Below, piece after piece: positions 1-7,900 of a DNA stretch of 8,085 bases; positions within the stretch are counted from its first letter, which is position 1, and the number at the start of each line of letters is the position of its first letter. Both the position numbers and the translations under genes were made by a program. The stretch lies in contig JAUHWE010000176.1 of assembly GCA_030424825.1 (NCBI GenBank), positions 1 to 8,085 on the forward strand. Reading direction: 5' to 3'. This DNA comes from Verrucomicrobiia bacterium (GTDB taxonomy: Bacteria; Verrucomicrobiota; Verrucomicrobiia; Opitutales; Opitutaceae). A model generated the notes under the pieces. It was not told the origin of the DNA and made no database searches. It was given only the letters and a program-made list of their open reading frames with translations.

Positions 1-833
1 GTTTGAGTCGAAGAAGTAAATGCTTCGGTCAATTCCGTTTGAGTCCTCAAATCGAAATCATCGTCTTCGCCATCGATTAGCTTGTGGGCCATGCGCAACG
101 TCTGAGCCACTTCCTCTTGGGCGGCATCGAGCATATCCATAGAAATCGCGCTCACATATATCTGGCTCACGTACTGGGAGTCACCCCTCAGTCGAAACGC
201 TGCCGTCGTTAGGGGAACCAGAACGACATCATCCTGATCATCCCTGCCCGTCGATCCCTTCGATTTGAGAAGCCCGATTATCTTAAAAGGCACAGACTGT
301 ATTCGAATGCTCTGGCCAATGACATCGCCACCCCCAAACAGATTGTCTCGAATCGTCGTACCGACCACTGCGACCTTGGTTTTGGCCCGCATATCCCGTT
401 CGGTGAAAAACGTGCCTTCCTCAAGTTCCCAGCTTTTGATGGTCGTGTAGTCCGGAGATACTCCCATAACTTGCGAAGACCAATTCGTGCCCCCTCCAAT
501 GATCTGACCATTCACATTCACGATCCCTGAGACCGCCATTACGAGATCGCATTGTTCGCGTATCGTCTGCTCGTCGGACATAAGGAGGGTCCGCGAACTT
601 CCAAACCCTCTCCGCACACCCCCAGCGGAGTTCGACGACGAACGAACCATGATCAAATTCGTACCGAGAGAATTGATACGCGTCTCGATATTCTGCTGCG
701 CCCCTTCTCCGATCGCCACCATCACAATAACGGCTCCAACGCCAATGACGATCCCGACCATCGTTAAAATACTGCGAGTCCGGTTTTTCATCAGACTGCT
801 CTGGGCGATTGCTAACAATTTAAATATCTTCAT
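1..833 (-). CDS. MacB-family ABC transporter permease (3' end cut by window edge)
   Basis: This is the inner-membrane permease of a tripartite efflux pump. It couples ATP hydrolysis by the neighbouring ATPase to movement of its periplasmic domain. The reading frame stays open from the ATG at 833 to the left edge, about 278 residues; family members usually have about 400. A short cytoplasmic N-terminus (MKIFKLLAIAQSSLMKNRTR) precedes one membrane helix at about residues 21-42, then GEGAQQNIE at 43-50, typical of the family. The periplasmic core follows, with LGTNLIMVR (56-64), VVGTTIRDNLFGG (156-168), VIGQSIRI (171-178) and DDVVLVPLTTAAFRL (201-215). The three C-terminal helices lie beyond the edge. 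An in-frame TAG two codons upstream rules out an earlier start. No clear ribosome binding site is visible. It lies 105 bases behind the ATPase gene, on the same strand. Family assignment is firm; the substrate is unknown. Confidence 0.93.
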   Translation of the reverse strand, partial: MKIFKLLAIAQSSLMKNRTRSILTMVGIVIGVGAVIVMVAIGEGAQQNIETRINSLGTNLIMVRSSSNSAGGVRRGFGSSRTLLMSDEQTIREQCDLVMAVSGIVNVNGQIIGGGTNWSSQVMGVSPDYTTIKSWELEEGTFFTERDMRAKTKVAVVGTTIRDNLFGGGDVIGQSIRIQSVPFKIIGLLKSKGSTGRDDQDDVVLVPLTTAAFRLRGDSQYVSQIYVSAISMDMLDAAQEEVAQTLRMAHKLIDGEDDDFDLRTQTELTEAFTSSTQ

Positions 834-938
834 GGCCTAGATTCTTGATTCATCAATTGCGTTCAAAAGGAAGGATAGGAGCGGTACACCACAAGACCCA
901 AAGCTGCTTTATCAGGTCGTATGGTTCAAAATAACTGT

Positions 939-1679
939 TCACAATCCAATCACTCCCGAAAACGCCTCAAGCTCAGCTTTTGCGTCCCTTTGTTTCTCGA
1001 TTAGGATATCCTGTACAATTAACCCATCTCGCATTTCAACAATACGCTTGGTGAATTGCGCGATATCGGGCTCATGGGTCACCAAGACAATGGTAATGCC
1101 CTGTCGATTCAATTCCTGAAACACACCCATCAAGTCCAGCGAGGTTCGAGAGTCCAAATTTCCAGTGGGCTCGTCCGCCAAAATCAAAGCAGGATCGTTT
1201 ACAAGAGAACGCGCAATGGCCACCCGCTGTTGCTGCCCTCCCGACAATTGTTGCGTCTGGTGGTCCATTCGATCCGCCAATCCGACTCGCTTCAGGCACT
1301 CTTTGGCCTTGTCCCTTGGCTTGATGCTCGACTTCTTGCGTTGGTAGACAAGAGGCAACTCCACATTCTCCAATGCGGATGTACGGGAAAGCAGGTTAAA
1401 TCCTTGAAACACGAATCCGATCTTTTCGTTTCTGATATCCGCAAGTTCATCACGAGACAGGTCCCCTATTTCTATGCCATCCAGTTCATAGGTTCCTGTA
1501 GTGGGACGATCGAGACAACCCAGGATATTCATGAAAGTTGACTTTCCCGATCCAGAGGCGCCCATAACGCTGACGAATTCACCGGGACTGATTGTCAAAT
1601 TAACCCCGCGAAGCGCATGCACCGGTTCGGCGAGATGATAGGTCTTCTTCAAATCGAAGGTCTGTATGACTTCTGGCAT
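939..1679 (-). CDS. ABC transporter ATP-binding protein, MacB/LolD-type
   Basis: This is the cytoplasmic ATPase of the efflux pump (246 residues). It should dimerise on the permease encoded next. All motifs of an active ABC ATPase are present: Walker [10 protein letters not shown] at 40-48, Q-loop Gln92 in FVFQGFNLL, signature [12 protein letters not shown] at 145-156, Walker B LILADE at 165-170 followed by the D-loop in PTGNLD, and the switch His202 in VTHEP. The [10 protein letters not shown] stretch and overall length match the LolD/MacB/YknY family rather than drug exporters with fused membrane domains. A charged C-terminal tail of about 20 residues follows the core. The ATG at 1679 lies 21 bases after the adaptor stop codon, so the two are probably cotranscribed; only a weak TAGGAAA-like sequence precedes it. 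LolD of lipoprotein release is the main alternative, but an adaptor and a TolC-like gene next door favour efflux. Confidence 0.95.
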   Translation of the reverse strand: MPEVIQTFDLKKTYHLAEPVHALRGVNLTISPGEFVSVMGASGSGKSTFMNILGCLDRPTTGTYELDGIEIGDLSRDELADIRNEKIGFVFQGFNLLSRTSALENVELPLVYQRKKSSIKPRDKAKECLKRVGLADRMDHQTQQLSGGQQQRVAIARSLVNDPALILADEPTGNLDSRTSLDLMGVFQELNRQGITIVLVTHEPDIAQFTKRIVEMRDGLIVQDILIEKQRDAKAELEAFSGVIGL

Positions 1680-1700
1680 AATGATATTCGCTGGTGTTTC

Positions 1701-3098
1701 CTAGAAACCGCGTCCGCGTCCGCCGCCTCCACCAAAGCCACCGCCTCCAAAGCCTCCGCCTCCCGGTCCCCCACGACCACCAAACTGAGGCTGAGGATTC
1801 GTCGAAGGTGTCAGTACTTTAGATATAATCTCCATTCCCTCAAGTTCTACACCCTCCTGAACGGGAGAAATTTCCGTGGTCAGCCCATCGCTTACGCCTG
1901 TTCTAACAGGCAGTATTTGAAGCTCACCCCCTTCATCCAGATACCAAAGTGTTGCGATGTTGCGACGACCTCCCGCACCTCCTCGGCCACCTCCGGGACC
2001 ACCCGGACTACCCGGTCCACCTGCCCCCGCAAATGCTCCGCCTTCACCTCGCTGACGGCGTTCTCCACCCCCATCGGCTCCATCTTCACGCGTTCTTTGA
2101 CGGCCCTCGCCACCCCCTCCGGCTTGACGCTGAGCCATCATCTCTTCGCGCCGCTTTTGCATTTTAGCTAGCATGTCGTCGTTCATCTTCAAACTCAGAG
2201 CCGACGCGGGTACAGACACTACATCTTCTACCTCTTCTACGACAAAGTCTAAGGTCGCGGTCATCCCTGGAAGAAGCACGCGACGTGGATTCTCAGTCTC
2301 GACCGCCACCGTGTAATTGACAACATTCTGAACGACTTGTGGTTGTAGCCGAATTTCGGTGACGGTACCGGTGAAATTCCGGTCCGGATAAGCGGCCACT
2401 GTAAAACGAACTTCTTGTCCATTCTTTATTTGCCCAATATCGCTTTCGTCAACATTTGCCAATATCTCCATAAGGGCAAGATCCTCTGCGATAATGAAAA
2501 GGCGGGGCGTATTGAAACTCGTGGCGACTGTCTGCCCTTTTTCCACATTGCGATCAATAATGACGCCGCTGATGGGGGCTCTAATCTCCGCAAACTCACG
2601 GCTCCGCTTGATACGCTCAAGCGACGCTTCGGCACTCATAACGCTCGCTTCGGCCGTCTGCAGGCCGATTTCATAATTGAGAAAATCCTGCCCCGACAAG
2701 AATCCTTTCTCGTTCACGGGCTTAAAGCGTTCGTAATCAATTTTAGCCTTCTTCAGAGTTGCCTTTTGACGCAGCAGATCTGCCTCGGCGCTTTTAACCT
2801 GAGCATCTAGGACCGAAGGATCGATCAAAGCCATCAAGTCCCCAACCTTTACCGTATCATTGAAATCGAAATACACCTCCGCGATCGTCCCGGATACTTG
2901 AGATCCGATTTCGACCAATTCTCGAGCGGCCAAGGTACCCGTGGAAGACACCATATTCTGAATCGTCTTTCGCTCTATCTTGGCAAAATTGTATACGGGT
3001 GCTTTTGAATCGCCCATATCCTTGTCGCCGTAATAGCGATACGCCCCATACCCGGCAGCCCCGAGCAATACCAAAATTATAAAAAATTTAGTCTTCAT
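1701..3098 (-). CDS. Periplasmic adaptor (membrane fusion protein), MacA/HlyD-like
   Basis: This 465-residue adaptor should bridge the inner-membrane ABC permease and the TolC-like channel. A single hydrophobic N-terminal segment (residues 4-20, KFFIILVLLGAAGYGAY) would anchor or export it. Then come a first lipoyl half (about 55-93), an alpha-helical hairpin (about 95-168, rich in Ala, Lys and Glu), the second lipoyl half with IRAPISGVIIDRNVEKGQTV (172-191), a beta-barrel domain (about 205-285, VDESDIGQIKNGQEV) and a membrane-proximal domain beginning VVSVPASALSL. Two low-complexity stretches stand out. One is a Gly/Arg-rich insert at about 326-379, inside the membrane-proximal domain. The other is a Gly-rich tail at 438-465, ending GRGRGF. 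Gly-rich loops at this place occur in other MacA-like proteins, but this one is long. The ATG at 3098 lies 9 bases after the TolC-like stop. A GGAG at 3111-3114, inside the end of that gene, is a possible though distant ribosome binding site. Confidence 0.94.
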   Translation of the reverse strand: MKTKFFIILVLLGAAGYGAYRYYGDKDMGDSKAPVYNFAKIERKTIQNMVSSTGTLAARELVEIGSQVSGTIAEVYFDFNDTVKVGDLMALIDPSVLDAQVKSAEADLLRQKATLKKAKIDYERFKPVNEKGFLSGQDFLNYEIGLQTAEASVMSAEASLERIKRSREFAEIRAPISGVIIDRNVEKGQTVATSFNTPRLFIIAEDLALMEILANVDESDIGQIKNGQEVRFTVAAYPDRNFTGTVTEIRLQPQVVQNVVNYTVAVETENPRRVLLPGMTATLDFVVEEVEDVVSVPASALSLKMNDDMLAKMQKRREEMMAQRQAGGGGEGRQRTREDGADGGGERRQRGEGGAFAGAGGPGSPGGPGGGRGGAGGRRNIATLWYLDEGGELQILPVRTGVSDGLTTEISPVQEGVELEGMEIISKVLTPSTNPQPQFGGRGGPGGGGFGGGGFGGGGGRGRGF

Positions 3099-3107
3099 AT
3101 TAAAAAT

Positions 3108-4481
3108 TTACTCCAGTCCTGGGATATCCGTATTTAGTTGCTTGAGGAGAAAGGTCTCAATGGTGCCATCCTGAAACGCGATATCGAGTCGGTTCACGAA
3201 TAGATCGAAACGCGACTCCTCTACTGATACCGCTGCATCGAGCCGCGTAGATTGCAAAGTCGTCACGTCGAGCAAGGTGGCCGCCCCCGCATCGTATCGA
3301 GCTTGCTCCGCCTCCAAGGCAATCTCAGCCGAGCGCAAGAGCTCCAGTGATGACTTGAGCTGCAGCTTTGCCGTATTGAAATTCAATATCGCTAATCGCA
3401 GATCCGTCTCGGCTACCTGCTCCAAATCTTGGAGTTCGAGCTCCTCTTGATCCTGCTGCAACCGAGCTCGAACAATGCTGGTTTCTGTCCGGCGTCTATC
3501 GAAAATCGGAATCGACACGGACAGACCTCCTGAAATATCCGGTGAATTTTTAAAGTACTGCTCGCCGAAATTTCCAATCGGGCTCCGGCTTGAGTAGCTC
3601 GTGCGTAAATTTGCCGACGCTGACAAGGTCAGTTTTTTACCTGACTCTGCCACTCGGATGCTTTGTTCGGCAGCGGAAAGACGGAAATGCTGAGCCAACA
3701 AATCAGGCCGTTCAAAAACGCGAGCAAGAGATTCAGTAATCGAGGGCTCGCCAATATTCTCAGGCTCCAGCCATTCCGCATCGTCCAAGTTGAGAACGAT
3801 CTCGTCCCTCGGCGGCAAAAGCAGCAAGTCCTTTAGCAAATACAAACTGTTCTGGTAGGCTCGATTGGCTGCCGCTACTCGCCGCTCACTATCGGCCACA
3901 AGCGCCTTCTGCCTTTGCACTTCTGCCAGGATCCTGATTTCATTCTGGTAGTCGAACTCAATGCGCTCGAGATTTTCCATACGAGTCGCCAGCTCTTCGG
4001 TCTCGATATCTATGGCCTTCAGATTTAGAATCGCCTCTAGGTAACGGGCCACGGATTGAAAAAGAATTTGCTGCTGGGAACGGTCGAGATCCTTACGGCT
4101 CGCTTCCAAACTCAACTTAGCTTGCTCAAGAGAGGCTATTTGCTCATTCCCCCGATAAAGCGTTACCGAGGAATTCAAACTTCCACTCGCCGAATCTGTA
4201 AACGAGCCATCGTCCCAGACAGGGTCACGACCATCAGCTCCGTAACCTGTTGAAAGTCCCGCGGATGCCGTAAGATTCGGATCGAAATCCGCCTTTTCGG
4301 ATACCACTTCATTCTCCCGCAGTTGTACCTGAATGCCCGACCTCTGGAGTAGCAAGTTGCGATTCAAAGCCAACGAAATTACTTCCGGGAGCGTCAAATT
4401 GTGCGTTTCAGGAGCGACCTGGGCCACAAGTGTAGCTGAGAGAACTGAAAGAAAGAGGTTAATTCTAATGAGTCGAATCAT
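3108..4481 (-). CDS. TolC-family outer membrane efflux protein
   Basis: This is the outer-membrane and periplasmic channel of the pump, expected to act as a trimer. From the ATG at 4481 the product has 457 residues. A signal peptide (MIRLIRINLFLSVLSATLVA, cleavage probably after LVA) comes first, then two outer-membrane efflux repeats at about 29-225 and 246-440. Typical features are LTLPEVISLALNRNLLL (29-45) opening repeat one, SVSIPIFDRRR (321-331), and RYDAGAATLLDVTTLQ (395-410) in repeat two. Long charged helical stretches match the alpha-barrel. The frame is open further upstream to a TTG at 4547, preceded by AAGGA 13 bases away. That start would add 22 residues (LKLSSRSSRCRS...) before the signal peptide. 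I prefer the ATG because it gives a normal signal peptide, but it has no clear ribosome binding site, so the start is uncertain. It is the first gene of the probable efflux operon. Confidence 0.92.
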   Translation of the reverse strand: MIRLIRINLFLSVLSATLVAQVAPETHNLTLPEVISLALNRNLLLQRSGIQVQLRENEVVSEKADFDPNLTASAGLSTGYGADGRDPVWDDGSFTDSASGSLNSSVTLYRGNEQIASLEQAKLSLEASRKDLDRSQQQILFQSVARYLEAILNLKAIDIETEELATRMENLERIEFDYQNEIRILAEVQRQKALVADSERRVAAANRAYQNSLYLLKDLLLLPPRDEIVLNLDDAEWLEPENIGEPSITESLARVFERPDLLAQHFRLSAAEQSIRVAESGKKLTLSASANLRTSYSSRSPIGNFGEQYFKNSPDISGGLSVSIPIFDRRRTETSIVRARLQQDQEELELQDLEQVAETDLRLAILNFNTAKLQLKSSLELLRSAEIALEAEQARYDAGAATLLDVTTLQSTRLDAAVSVEESRFDLFVNRLDIAFQDGTIETFLLKQLNTDIPGLE

Positions 4482-4801
4482 TGTGGAATGCAGAAATATC
4501 GGTAGGGATACAGAGCGACAACGCGATGAGCGGGAGGAAAGTTTCAAAAAAGAAAAGCGATCCTTCCATCTTGGTTCTCACGGGTTTCAGACTGGCAGGT
4601 TGAAGACCTCGCTCCTTCGCTGAAGCTTTGGCGGCACAAGCCGGGCCCGCCGCATGGTAAGGTTTAAACAGACGGGGCGGAGCGAAATGCTCTCGCACTT
4701 TTTTCGTGGGGAATCGCTCTTATCTTATGTAGAGCTTGCACTCGAGCTATGCCGCACTGCAAAAATCTTGATTCGAAAAGCGAGGCACAGCGCGAGCACT
4801 G

Positions 4802-4839
4802 GCCCTACGGGGTGCGCGTTTCAGGAACTCAGGTAGGGC
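4802..4839. repeat. Second inverted repeat sharing an arm with the palindrome
   Basis: GCCCTAC (4802-4808) is an exact inverted copy of GTAGGGC (4833-4839), with 24 bases between. The same GTAGGGC arm also pairs with GCCCTAC at 4901-4907. Only one of the two hairpins can form at a time in a single strand. The stem is only 7 base pairs, so a functional switch is speculative. A truncated or duplicated end of the neighbouring repeat is the simpler reading. Confidence 0.5.
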
Positions 4840-4908
4840 GAGAGCGTCCCGCTCCGCCGCGTTGTGCCGATTTTCTTGAGCGGTACGACGGGACGTCGTT
4901 GCCCTACC
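4832..4908. repeat. Imperfect palindrome, about 77 bases
   Basis: The outer arms GGTAGGGC (4832-4839) and GCCCTACC (4901-4908) are perfect inverted copies. After a 6 by 6 mismatch, GTCCCG (4846-4851) pairs with CGGGAC (4889-4894). Further in, CCGC (4854-4857) can pair with GCGG (4880-4883). The 3' arm also holds its own small hairpin, ACGAC at 4885-4889 with GTCGT at 4895-4899. The structure begins about 90 bases after the dehydrogenase-like stop codon, so it could shape the 3' end of that transcript. It also resembles the dispersed palindromic units found between genes in many bacteria. Copy number in the genome cannot be judged from one window. Confidence 0.7.
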
Positions 4909-4996
4909 CTCCGAAAACCATGTCGTTTGGCAACGAAGCCACGACTAAAAGCGGCGTGGAAGCTTCCCAATTAGCGGTTCGTGAGTATCCAAACAT

Positions 4997-7900
4997 CTAC
5001 TCCACCGTCATCACGCCACGCATGATAACCCAGTGGCCTGGAAATGTACAAATATACGGGTACTCGCCTGGCACCTTCGGAGCGATGAATCGCAGGGTTT
5101 CGCTCGTGTCGGGTTCGAGCAACTTGGTCGCGAAAAGGACTTTGGGCGAATCGGGTACGAAGTGCTTAGACGCGCCATTGGGGTCAGTCGCCATCTGGTT
5201 CCCTGCCATTCCCACCTCTTCAGCGGCGTCGGGTTCAACGATTACCAAATTGTGAGGTGTCGCGGTAGGGTTCTCCAACGTCAGTTTAACGGGCTTGCCG
5301 GCTTTCACCGTAAACGCGGTCACCGTAAACATCATACGCTCTGGCAGACAGGAGATTTCGACGGTTGTCAGGTCTTTCTGCGAGTCGAACGCGCCTTCGT
5401 TAGCTCCTTTCCGAGAAGCCCCATCTTTGAGCTTCGACTCGACTTTGAATTGATCCAGAAATTCACCGACCTCAGGATACTGATCCTCGCTGCCCTTCCA
5501 ATGTCGAGACAAGTTTTCGGACCCAAGCGAGGTGGCAAGGGCGTATTGCAAATGCGCATCTCCCGGGTTTTTAGCCACATCCAAGGCCGCTATCAGTGCG
5601 GACGGCGTCCCGATGTAGCTAGCCGCGATAGCCGCCTCCAAACGAACGAGACCGCTAGAATCGTTGGCCCGGGCCCGCAAATGCGCGATTCCATCATTCA
5701 ACTCGCTAGTCCAATAGCGCAACTGGCGGGTAGCCGCTGCTCTTACTAGGTGGTTCTCGCTCTCCAATAGTTCAGTCACAATATCGGAATCCACCGAATC
5801 GATACCGCGATAGAGCCAGCTAGCTTCTAGCCGATGATGCTCGTAGCGAGGGTCATTGGGGTCCAAGCGCGAAACCCATCGATCCAGTGCTCGCTCTACT
5901 GCCTTGTGGTCACGGTCTCGCAGTTCTCGTTTCGCCCAGTAACGGTACCGATACTCCTTCCGTTTAAGCAGATCCAAAAGTTCCGTGATTGAGGCCCCAT
6001 CGATCTTCGGGGGATTCTGTAGTTTCGCTTCTTTAGGAACGATTCTCCATATCCGGCCCGACTTACGATCACGTCGCTCGTCGCGTAAAGAATACTGAGC
6101 GTGCCCCTTGATCGGGTTGTACCAGTCACACACATACAGTGCGCCTCTTGGTCCAAAACGAATATCTACGGGTATGAAGCTGAGGTTGCGTGAGAAGATC
6201 AGGTCGCCCTGATACTCCTCAACAAATGAATCCTCCTTTTCGATCCATTTGTGAATCTCCACCCGGTTATTCGGCTTGTAACGCACCTTGATGAACCCTC
6301 CTTGCAATTCCTTTGGCCAAAAATCGAAATCGACAAACTCCTGACCGCAGGTTCCCGAATACGCGGGAATCCCCGAAGCCTTGGGATGCTGCTCGGGATA
6401 AGGGGGGTTGGTAGCGTGGAAAGCACTGGCGAATATGGGATGGCTCGCCACGTGATTCCCCCAATCGTCAAACGTCACACCCCAGGGATTGGTATTAGGA
6501 TACGCGCCAAAAGCGGTCAGCCGGTGCGTCGAGGGTCGGTATCGGAACCAGCTGCTGTTTTTGGCCCGAATGGGTCCGTAGACCGTCTCGACTTGAGAGT
6601 TGTGGAAAATCGATTCCCGAAACAGTAGATCCCCATCTGGTGTCCATACAAAATCATGCAAGGCATGATGCGAATCCTCTGTGCCAAAACCAGTGAAGAT
6701 GCGTCGCCGAAAATCCGCTTTCCCATCGCCATCCGTGTCTTTCAAAAACACGAGGTCAGGCTCCTCGGAAATATAGACGCCCCCATTTCCCAAAACGAAG
6801 CTAAGCGGTATATGTAGGTCATCCGCAAATACTGTGCTTTTGTCGGCCTTTCCGTCACCGTCAACATCTTCCAGAATAACCAATTTGTCGTTCGGTTCTT
6901 GTCCCGGATACACATGCGGGTATGTAGTGGAGCAACTGACCCAAAGTCTACCCTTGGCATCCCATCGCATCTGGATTGGGCAAGCAATATCGGGAAATTC
7001 CTCTTCCGATGCGAACAGGTTAACGTCAAACCGTGGATCGACGTCGAAGGCAGCGAGCTCATCCTTGGGGCTGAGATACTCGTTTGCGCCACGCGATTGA
7101 TGCGTCTCCGGCAATTCCGGGACATTGGAATCGTCAATGGTGATAGGCACTTGCTTCCCAGACGCCAAATCCCAAATCCTTTGATCTCGGTTCTCGACCA
7201 TGATATCGAAGTTTCGCATCGCTGGAAGAAAATCCAGATAGCCGTAGGTCTTATTGCGCCCCCCGGTGTAATAAAAGGTATTCAAGGGGCGGTAACGATA
7301 AAAGAACTGCTCGTTCTTTTCCACCACCACTTCACGTATCCGTTCGTTCACTTCAGGTGCCAGCTCTTCGCCAAAAGTTTTCTCGTAGGCTATTTTCCCG
7401 AAGACTCGGTAGCCTTCATCCACCAAATGAGCCCCGTTAAATGTCAAATCCGTTTTCGGGTCGGTCATGGCGCTGCGGGTGTTTTCAAAAACGTCGATAA
7501 AACCTACTTTCTCTTCCGCAGCCACTTCCGACATCGCTCGAGTGTAGGCAGCGATACGGTCATTGTTCAAATCAGCCGCTGCAACACCCTCGACATTCTC
7601 GTTCGCAATCGGTGAAACCAGCACCAGGCGAGGACCCGATCTTCCATTGTAGGCTTGGGAAACCGTGTGACGGACAAACTTCCGCAGTCGAATCTTGAAC
7701 TCGGGAATCGCCTCAACCCCAGCGAAGGACTCGTTGTATCCGAAGGCGGCAAACACAACGTCGGCCTTTTGCGCCGTCAAGTGCTGGTCGAGATCCCCAA
7801 AATTGTCGGGTCTCGGTTGCAGATCCACCTCGTCCGCGGCCCAAGCCAGCGTTCTGATTCTAAGTTTCTGGTCCGCGTGGGTCTGGTGAATCAGTGACTC

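Larger units (their letters stand above)
4482..4996. other. Intergenic region between dehydrogenase-like gene and efflux operon
   Basis: About 515 bases without a convincing gene. Both neighbours are on the minus strand, so this should hold the end of the dehydrogenase transcript and the promoter of the efflux operon. I found no strong sigma-70-like promoter; TAAGAT at 4727-4722 (minus strand) is a possible -10 box but has no good -35 partner. Inverted repeats are frequent: GCGGC 4631-4635 with GCCGC 4649-4653 around the palindrome CGGGCCCG (4642-4649), GTTTAAAC (4662-4669), GGAAGCTTCC (4958-4967), CCACG 4939-4943 with CGTGG 4955-4959, and the larger structure at 4802-4908. None has a T-tract that would make a standard intrinsic terminator. 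Short open frames here look like products of repeats rather than genes. Confidence 0.7.

Noticed and set aside
861..931. Direct repeat GTTCAAAA at 861-868 and 924-931
   Set aside because: Eight bases at this distance in an AT-rich gap is readily explained by chance, and no mobile element lies between.
1617..2171. 184-residue plus-strand frame rich in Ser, Thr and Ala
   Set aside because: It is the complement of the Gly/Arg-rich parts of the adaptor; the low complexity keeps the opposite strand open.
4482..4547. N-terminal extension of the TolC-like protein from a TTG start
   Set aside because: It would put 22 residues, several of them Arg, before a normal signal peptide. The ATG at 4481 is preferred, though the AAGGA ahead of the TTG keeps some doubt.
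4465..4698. 77-residue minus-strand open frame overlapping the start of the TolC-like gene in another frame
   Set aside because: It has a GTG start, lies over repeat-like DNA, and overlaps the signal peptide region of a certain gene. Its composition looks like translated repeat.
4939..4959. Possible intrinsic terminator of the dehydrogenase-like gene (CCACG/CGTGG hairpin)
   Set aside because: The stem is only 5 base pairs with an 11-base loop and no T-tract follows on the minus strand.
4749..5255. 168-residue plus-strand open frame across the intergenic region and the end of the dehydrogenase-like gene
   Set aside because: It runs through the palindromic repeat and then antisense to the well-supported cupredoxin domain. 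No recognisable domain is visible.
6899..7615. 238-residue plus-strand frames (also 5033-5749)
   Set aside because: Both are antisense to the conserved multidomain protein and show no family motifs of their own.
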